26,976 nt of DNA from Apostichopus californicus (Eukaryota; Echinodermata; Holothuroidea; Aspidochirotida; Stichopodidae), in the NCBI GenBank assembly GCA_020650975.1, contig JAIPMN010007235.1, forward strand, positions 1 to 26,976, written 5' to 3'. Both the position numbers and the translations under genes were made by a program. Shown here one piece after another: positions 26,443-26,976 of this stretch. Under the pieces are notes generated by a model that made no database searches, was not told the origin of the DNA, and worked only from the letters and a program-made list of their open reading frames with translations. Within the stretch, counting starts at the first letter, position 1; each line of letters begins with the position of its first letter.

Positions 26443-26976
26443 CTATCTAAGCGGAGCGCCACCATCGGTTGGCGCGTAGCGTACAAGAAAATTTTGGGCT
26501 TTAAAAACCCTCCAGATGGCCGGAAACGGCACTTCCCGAGTGCTCTAAGCTGCATGTACCCATCCTTGAAATATGGATCTCATGTCTGCAATTGTATCTA
26601 GATAGTTAATTATCGTTTAAAAATTTGAAGAGGATTGATAGTAGAACATATGGTCAGATGGTGATGTACAACTTTTGTTATACGTCACTATCTAAGCGGA
26701 GTGCCATCATCGGTTACAAAGGAGCGTCGAAATTTTCGATGAAAGGTACCCTTAGATCGGTAAAATTAACACCCATATAGGCTTTAAATTGCATCTAAAC
26801 AATTAATGAACGTGTGTAAATTTAGGGAGGACGGATAGAAGAACTTATATGGTGATGTACAACTGATGCTTATACGTCACTATTTAGGCGGTGCACCACC
26901 ATCAGTTGGCGCGGCGCGTCGAATTTAAGCAAAAAGGTAATCCTAGATCAGCAAAAATGACACCTCTGGTAACAAT
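26443..26976. repeat. Degenerate ~190-245-bp tandem repeat, runs off the window
   Basis: CTATCTAAGCGGAGCGCCAC at 26443 recurs as CTATCTAAGCGGAGTGCCAT (26688) and CTATTTAGGCGGTGCACCAC (26880), each followed by CATC-GTT(GGCGCG) and later by GTGATGTACAACT and TACGTCAC. The block before it (26381-26426) has a GGGGCGGGATTT ... poly-G stretch seen in dispersed marine-invertebrate repeats. Family not identified. Confidence 0.8.

Overview
The window is eukaryotic nuclear DNA. It shows long AT-rich introns with GT/AG borders, a tRNA-derived SINE, many minisatellites, and a 10-N assembly gap inside a poly-A run. It is dominated by one 27-exon gene on the + strand. The protein is a thioester-containing member of the alpha-2-macroglobulin (A2M) superfamily and most resembles CD109. 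Gene architecture, a CD109-type C-terminus and the repeat style suggest a marine invertebrate deuterostome, probably an echinoderm. That assignment is inference, not proven here.

Layout. 1-650: end of an upstream intron carrying a SINE (about 60-330). 651-22727: the CD109-like gene. Its joined exons give 3,837 nt in one uninterrupted frame (1,278 codons plus TAA). The first visible exon is at the end of macroglobulin domain MG2, so the signal peptide, MG1 and most of MG2 (roughly 200 residues by comparison with CD109) lie upstream of the window. Order along the protein: MG2 end, MG3, MG4, MG5, MG6 with the bait-like segment, MG7, CUB, thioester domain (GCGEQ at 16065-16079), CUB, MG8, Cys cluster, C-terminal GPI-anchor signal. 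22728-about 24400: 3' UTR and flank with three AATAAA candidates and local duplications. 24400-26976: intergenic, with no gene I can support, ending in a degenerate tandem repeat that runs off the window.

The introns hold many tandem arrays: units of 51, 54, 36, 17, 22, 21, 40 and 120 bp, a T-rich 9-bp array, and two foldback elements. Several arrays begin at or within a few bases of a 5' splice site. Many unit lengths are multiples of three, which creates long spurious reading frames on both strands.

Points of interest in the protein: Asp occupies the position of the catalytic His found in C3, C4B and human CD109. An RKKR proprotein-convertase-type site lies between MG6 and the bait, while the furin site of human CD109 before MG8 is reduced to HERR. 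I found no evidence of an undescribed multi-gene system; the novelty is in this protein's variant residues and in the intron repeat structure. Residue numbers below count from the first visible codon.
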